In this document: positions 8,701-9,260 of the stretch, piece by piece
Position numbering within the stretch: position 1 is the stretch's first letter
Layout of the letters: each line of letters opens with the position of its first letter
Origin: an uncultured Acidimicrobiales bacterium
GTDB lineage: Bacteria; Actinomycetota; Acidimicrobiia; Acidimicrobiales; SZUA-35
DNA: 9,260 nt
Assembly: GCA_938008925.1 (NCBI GenBank)
Contig: CALLIQ010000194.1
Span: 1-9,260, forward strand
Direction: 5' to 3'
The notes under the pieces: model-generated
Databases searched by the model: none
Seen by the model: only the letters and a program-made list of their open reading frames with translations
What the model was told of the DNA's origin: nothing
Made by a program: the position numbers and the translations under genes

Positions 8701-8816
8701 ACGACGAGTGTCTCCCCCAGCGCCGCTGCCGGTGACGCGCTGAGTCCAGCCACCAACGGCAGCATCAGCAAGACGCCGAGCAGAGCTCGGATCAGATGTC
8801 GTGGTCGCCACACCAT
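2787..8816 (-). CDS. 2009-residue LAxTG-anchored surface protein with DUF11-like and SdrD_B-like modules
   Basis: Secreted, probably wall-linked structural protein or adhesin. The ATG at 8814-8816 has GGAG six bases upstream. Signal peptide: basic start, hydrophobic 9-25, likely cleavage after AAA 30-32. Residues about 33-195 resemble a DUF11-like module; about 200-700 I cannot assign beyond weak DUF11-like beta features. DUF11-like domains follow at about 700-848 and 849-1045. An SdrD_B-like module (1046-1168) and a DUF7507-like domain (1169-1287) come next, then five SdrD_B-like modules at 1288, 1400, 1504, 1613 and 1710. The last DUF11 domain is 1835 to about 1968. Calcium-type loops appear as DVDGDG (1055), DDDND (1297), DLDDDG (1513), DTDVNG (1623) and DADGDG (1720); the module at 1400 lacks one. 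The end is a Pro run, LAFTG (1973-1977), a hydrophobic segment and LGRRVEEN, a class E sortase-type signal. The protein has only about ten lysines and is strongly acidic. The ligand is unknown and no sortase gene is in the window. Confidence 0.93.
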   Translation of the reverse strand: MVWRPRHLIRALLGVLLMLPLVAGLSASPAAALGETLVVVLDQRDGTPDFDAVDGPGLDSSDGNGIVRTNDNLTYLVEISVNDAPATDVSFTLPLPQGVELDAVPPYCAAGSSLTPETLPPPVIPTLSTSWTALPIQTLVCVVGARTANSTFTYPVVATVRPEVPNATVLDPAIASSSSADVSAPSISNPVSATVSARAQFDLAKNSIAEIENAGYFSNGGLRTCADGSGRTCQEYTFPMLISAPAGGRGTSPLQDPVSFVDDLRPEVFYGPDVLTDPDYIAAGANAAATYGPILRRCRALNWSQPNARLSLGDETNSVRESGTTTCTQTGPGQPVNISISGMDSTAYTVPSEASRPDGRVLPANRGYVYSWAITVQIPMQAVVDLGIEGGGGSTWTRAWDNQFTDFAPVGFDGVANDPDAQDAFNDHRASTTVAQTTGGFDKHFVGVPGNPGNVAPRDFNPGWAVYEGPAGSTGLNSGEGQVFPGQQIISNMRFIARGGTTGSDVSFLACDTWDPTLLQLSADAYEGSTVARAQSLPSNGEAVWISGYYNDGAYASPTSGPALPTMVVEYGNGVGGARTDCDDADSPSGWHSDPADVPGNDPAEAANGVYTAVSQVRVHLILPPYSVGTGTYAWVSIGQRATPGLAVNTIIPNWASRKIAYGTVDFDAIKDRSYRWAVSTYIPDTNVGARGDRVRAGGAVVRLTKDVKNPRTGAWVSTTPAVSGGQDVEFRLTPTLVAGVDFPIELPVRVEDCLPAGETYLSSNLDPSIVQFGAPADAELPCPATQTYIRWDLADQLINTAITPIEYTVRIASTATSGVKINTALVSTPSDPSAASERGDQAAVQVTQPSGLALDKVALTPIVEINRPGEANPAPLRWRLSLLNIDTDPGPTDPDIIDLLPRDGIGLTNYSGTLEFDEATVTAGGSTVEILYTAADPADIDVDALDSSNDAATGSTVWCDAPSAGTVVLGDGTAADCPTDPGAVTGLRIRRPGAFGPGATISVEVTMTPRGNAGGDLYDNEASARAVGQALPVGPVRSAERVVDSSIGDLVWHDVDGDGIRDAGDDGIDGVTVRLSGTDSDGNSVAMSTTTAGGGVYSFEALPSGDYEVTFSLPPTSALGTPVFTHASAGIDTDTDSDGDPTTGIAAVTLSANQDRDDIDQGVFYPDPSIAIVKQIDGDDAATSPGVTVEVNAAMAVTFDVSNTGNVALDPVVVSDSTIAAGDISCPRTTLLPGESMQCTAAHPAPAPGDVHVNTATAIGSPVALADGSTFPDVRDADTAYATTDPASISGHVFEDDDNDGVMQTGEAGIGGVTVTLVGVDIFGDAVNDSTTTNPDGSWSFDDLPSGTYTVTETHPTDYLDGLDAVGPAGGTVADDELSSIVVAAGDDATDNDFGELVGASVSGVVRDEFGEPIPDVTITLTGTDDTGAITPVVITTGPDGSWSFEDLRPGDYTVVETQPVGFGDGVDVAGTAGATTSTSDRIDVTLAAGDASIDNAFVETYASISGTTFHDLDDDGVRDDGENAIAGVTIALLDEFGGVVDSTVTDADGSYVFDGLLAGTYSVVETQPASYNDGIDTAGDLGGDTSTDDTIAGIVLGAGREATGYDFAEVGTVVTGTVWRDTDVNGAIDAEESTRLGDVTIRLLDSAGRVVATTTTDETGAYVFGDVVPGDYTVEQIQPTGYGSTTPNALAITVPLGGSYDNDFGEDLGSIAGTVWQDADGDGALSDAEVVEPGVRVNLLDADGEIVATTVTDDDGNYLFDELVTGTYTVEVIRSTGASFTLTDSGDDDRIDSDVAWRDGQRTSIVLEAETCAGCTGLVNAVTDVDAGVVTDGVDLAVDKQLTTSGTVRSGSSVTWTMTVTNEGIVPVDGVTLVDPLPNRLTFQQVDAPGWSCDFSTATSTLTCVADDALMPGETAPPLVLTTRASATEATTATPIVNEATVSATINGDGESDATNNDDTAVLTVQPPPPLAFTGASLWIAMVGSILMLLGLGFWLLARLGRRVEEN
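2806..2820. terminator. weak GC hairpin just after the kinase stop
   Basis: CGCCCG-AGG-CGGGCG forms a perfect 6-bp stem with a 3-base loop, 16 bases past the kinase stop and inside the last codons of the convergent surface-protein gene (the LGRR tail). There is no T-run on either side, so intrinsic termination is doubtful. It is the only hairpin I noted near the tail-to-tail junction, and it may reflect Arg/Gly/Leu codon choice only. Confidence 0.2.
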
Positions 8817-8840
8817 GGAGGTCTCCGGTCGAGGACGTGA

Positions 8841-8850
8841 TCACCGGTGA
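8841..8850. promoter_or_regulatory. perfect 10-bp palindrome TCACCGGTGA in the surface-protein leader
   Basis: TCACCGGTGA reads the same on both strands and sits 24 bases upstream of the surface-protein ATG, beyond its GGAG ribosome site. The location could suit a repressor operator or a leader hairpin. Palindromes of this size occur by chance in GC-rich DNA, so the call is tentative. Confidence 0.25.
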
Positions 8851-8929
8851 CATCGGGTCGTTTTCGCAGCCCACTGACGAAAATGGGCCAGTCGACCCCT
8901 GCACGCTCCCCCACAATTCGTGCCCCACC

Positions 8930-9049
8930 ACCTGTCACGACCTCAGAGACGTGACAGGTCAAACCCACTCATTCAGCGGGTTTTGGGCACTGGCACACCT
9001 GTCCGACCTCAGAGGTCGTGACAGGTTCGACCTCAGATTCGTGACGGGT
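8930..9049. repeat. three copies of a dyad repeat, core CGACCTCAGA-N2/3-CGTGAC[AG]GGT
   Basis: The core occurs at 8938-8959, 9004-9026 and 9028-9049; the two 10-base flanks are conserved (one A/G change) and the 2-3 middle bases vary (GA, GGT, TT). Copy 1 is part of a dyad with perfect 10-bp arms, ACCTGTCACG (8930-8939) and CGTGACAGGT (8950-8959). Copy 2 (8997-9026) is a longer dyad, with a GACCTC/GAGGTC inner stem and ACCTGT/ACAGGT ends and a one-base bulge. Copy 3 lacks the left arm. The cluster lies between two divergent genes. It may be an operator set or a dispersed palindromic element (REP-like); the window alone cannot decide. Confidence 0.75.
8961..8983. terminator. AAACCC/GGGTTT hairpin followed by T
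   Basis: Arms AAACCC (8961-8966) and GGGTTT (8978-8983) pair perfectly around an 11-base loop, with one further T after the stem. It lies between dyad-repeat copies 1 and 2. The stem is short and the T-run brief, and it would have to end a transcript coming from the divergent region itself, so a real terminator is unlikely. It may be part of the repeat element's structure. Confidence 0.2.
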
Positions 9050-9131
9050 TGTCGAGGGAGCGACTGGTTGGGTGGGATCGATTGTCGGTGGGTCGCTCGA
9101 CGGGTTCGACTCGCAGTGCCACTGTTTGGCC

Positions 9132-9260
9132 ATGACAGGCTTCGCCCAGACCGGCCGCTCGATCGACGACGTGATGTCCGAACTCGCCGACAAGCGAGCG
9201 AACGACGTGAAATGGGAAGACGGCCGGACCTTCGGCATGGTCTACGACGGGGGGCCCGAG
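9132..9260 (+). CDS. N-terminus of a probable PLP-dependent decarboxylase/aldolase-family enzyme (partial)
   Basis: The ATG at 9132 opens 43 codons that run off the right edge. The segment has a GRSIDDVMSELADKRANDV helix and then WEDGRTFGMVYDGGPE. A W-x-x-G-x-x-F-x-x-V-Y motif after a D-[VI] pair is, as I recall it, typical of the N-terminus of group II PLP-dependent enzymes often annotated as aspartate aminotransferase family or sphinganine-1-phosphate aldolase-like proteins. Such enzymes are cytoplasmic and around 450-520 residues; the PLP lysine and core fold are not in view. There is no clear ribosome site upstream of the ATG; an in-frame TTG at 9126 is the nearest alternative, and a leaderless transcript is possible. 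Upstream lies the dyad-repeat cluster. The reading frame is confident; the family is moderately so. Confidence 0.65.
   Translation, partial: MTGFAQTGRSIDDVMSELADKRANDVKWEDGRTFGMVYDGGPE

Larger units (their letters stand above)
8817..9131. other. divergent intergenic region, 315 bp
   Basis: This gap separates the start of the minus-strand surface protein (8816) from the start of the plus-strand enzyme (9132), so it must carry promoters for both. It holds a 10-bp palindrome (8841-8850), a 6-bp TTTTCG/CGAAAA inverted repeat (8861-8866 and 8878-8883), the dyad-repeat cluster (8930-9049) and a hairpin (8961-8983). I could not place confident -35/-10 boxes on either strand. Open frames crossing it have no family features. 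Confidence 0.7.

Noticed and set aside
8930..9049. Possible insertion-sequence end or attachment site
   Set aside because: There is no transposase or integrase in the window and no target duplication could be seen; the copies are internal dyads in one short gap.
8969..9238. 89-codon minus-strand frame across the intergenic repeats and the enzyme start
   Set aside because: It overlaps the repeat cluster and the plus-strand enzyme start, and its product shows no family features.

Overview
The window is GC-rich DNA with GC-ending codons and many GTG starts, which suggests a high-GC actinobacterium. The LAxTG-type sorting signal, the SdrD-like/DUF11 surface protein and the OmpR-type two-component pair fit a marine or soil actinobacterium, perhaps of the Acidimicrobiia. 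That placement is inference from style only; there is no rRNA or other marker gene here.

Layout from left to right. (1) Positions 1-615, minus strand: the N-terminal 205 codons of a membrane-anchored or secreted, extremely acidic protein with a Trp-Asp/Glu pentapeptide repeat and a His/Asp-rich tail. It runs off the left edge. (2) Positions 616-766: a divergent promoter region holding four 7-base direct repeats spaced exactly 11 bp apart, the expected geometry for an OmpR/PhoB-family regulator. (3) Positions 767-2790, plus strand: a response regulator and a sensor histidine kinase, two bases apart, forming an operon. (4) Positions 2787-8816, minus strand: one 2009-residue secreted surface protein with a signal peptide, an unrecognised N-terminal third, several DUF11-like beta-sandwich modules, six SdrD_B-like calcium-loop modules, a last DUF11 domain and a C-terminal LAFTG-membrane-Arg sorting signal. 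Its stop codon overlaps the kinase stop codon tail to tail in a shared CTAG. (5) Positions 8817-9131: a divergent intergenic region with three copies of a dyad-containing repeat, a terminator-like hairpin and a 10-bp palindrome. (6) Positions 9132-9260, plus strand: the first 43 codons of a probable PLP-dependent decarboxylase/aldolase-family enzyme, cut by the right edge.

How they may work together (inference): the two-component pair senses something at the cell envelope. It probably controls itself and the divergent acidic protein through the phased repeats. The acidic, His-rich protein could bind metal or other cations outside the membrane. The large surface protein is an envelope structure or adhesin; no sortase gene is in the window. 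No CRISPR, tRNA, rRNA, insertion sequence or phage gene was seen. The least expected signals are the phased array with the Trp/acid-repeat protein, the Lys-Asp-Asn pattern of the surface protein's DUF11-like domains, and the dyad repeats near the right end.
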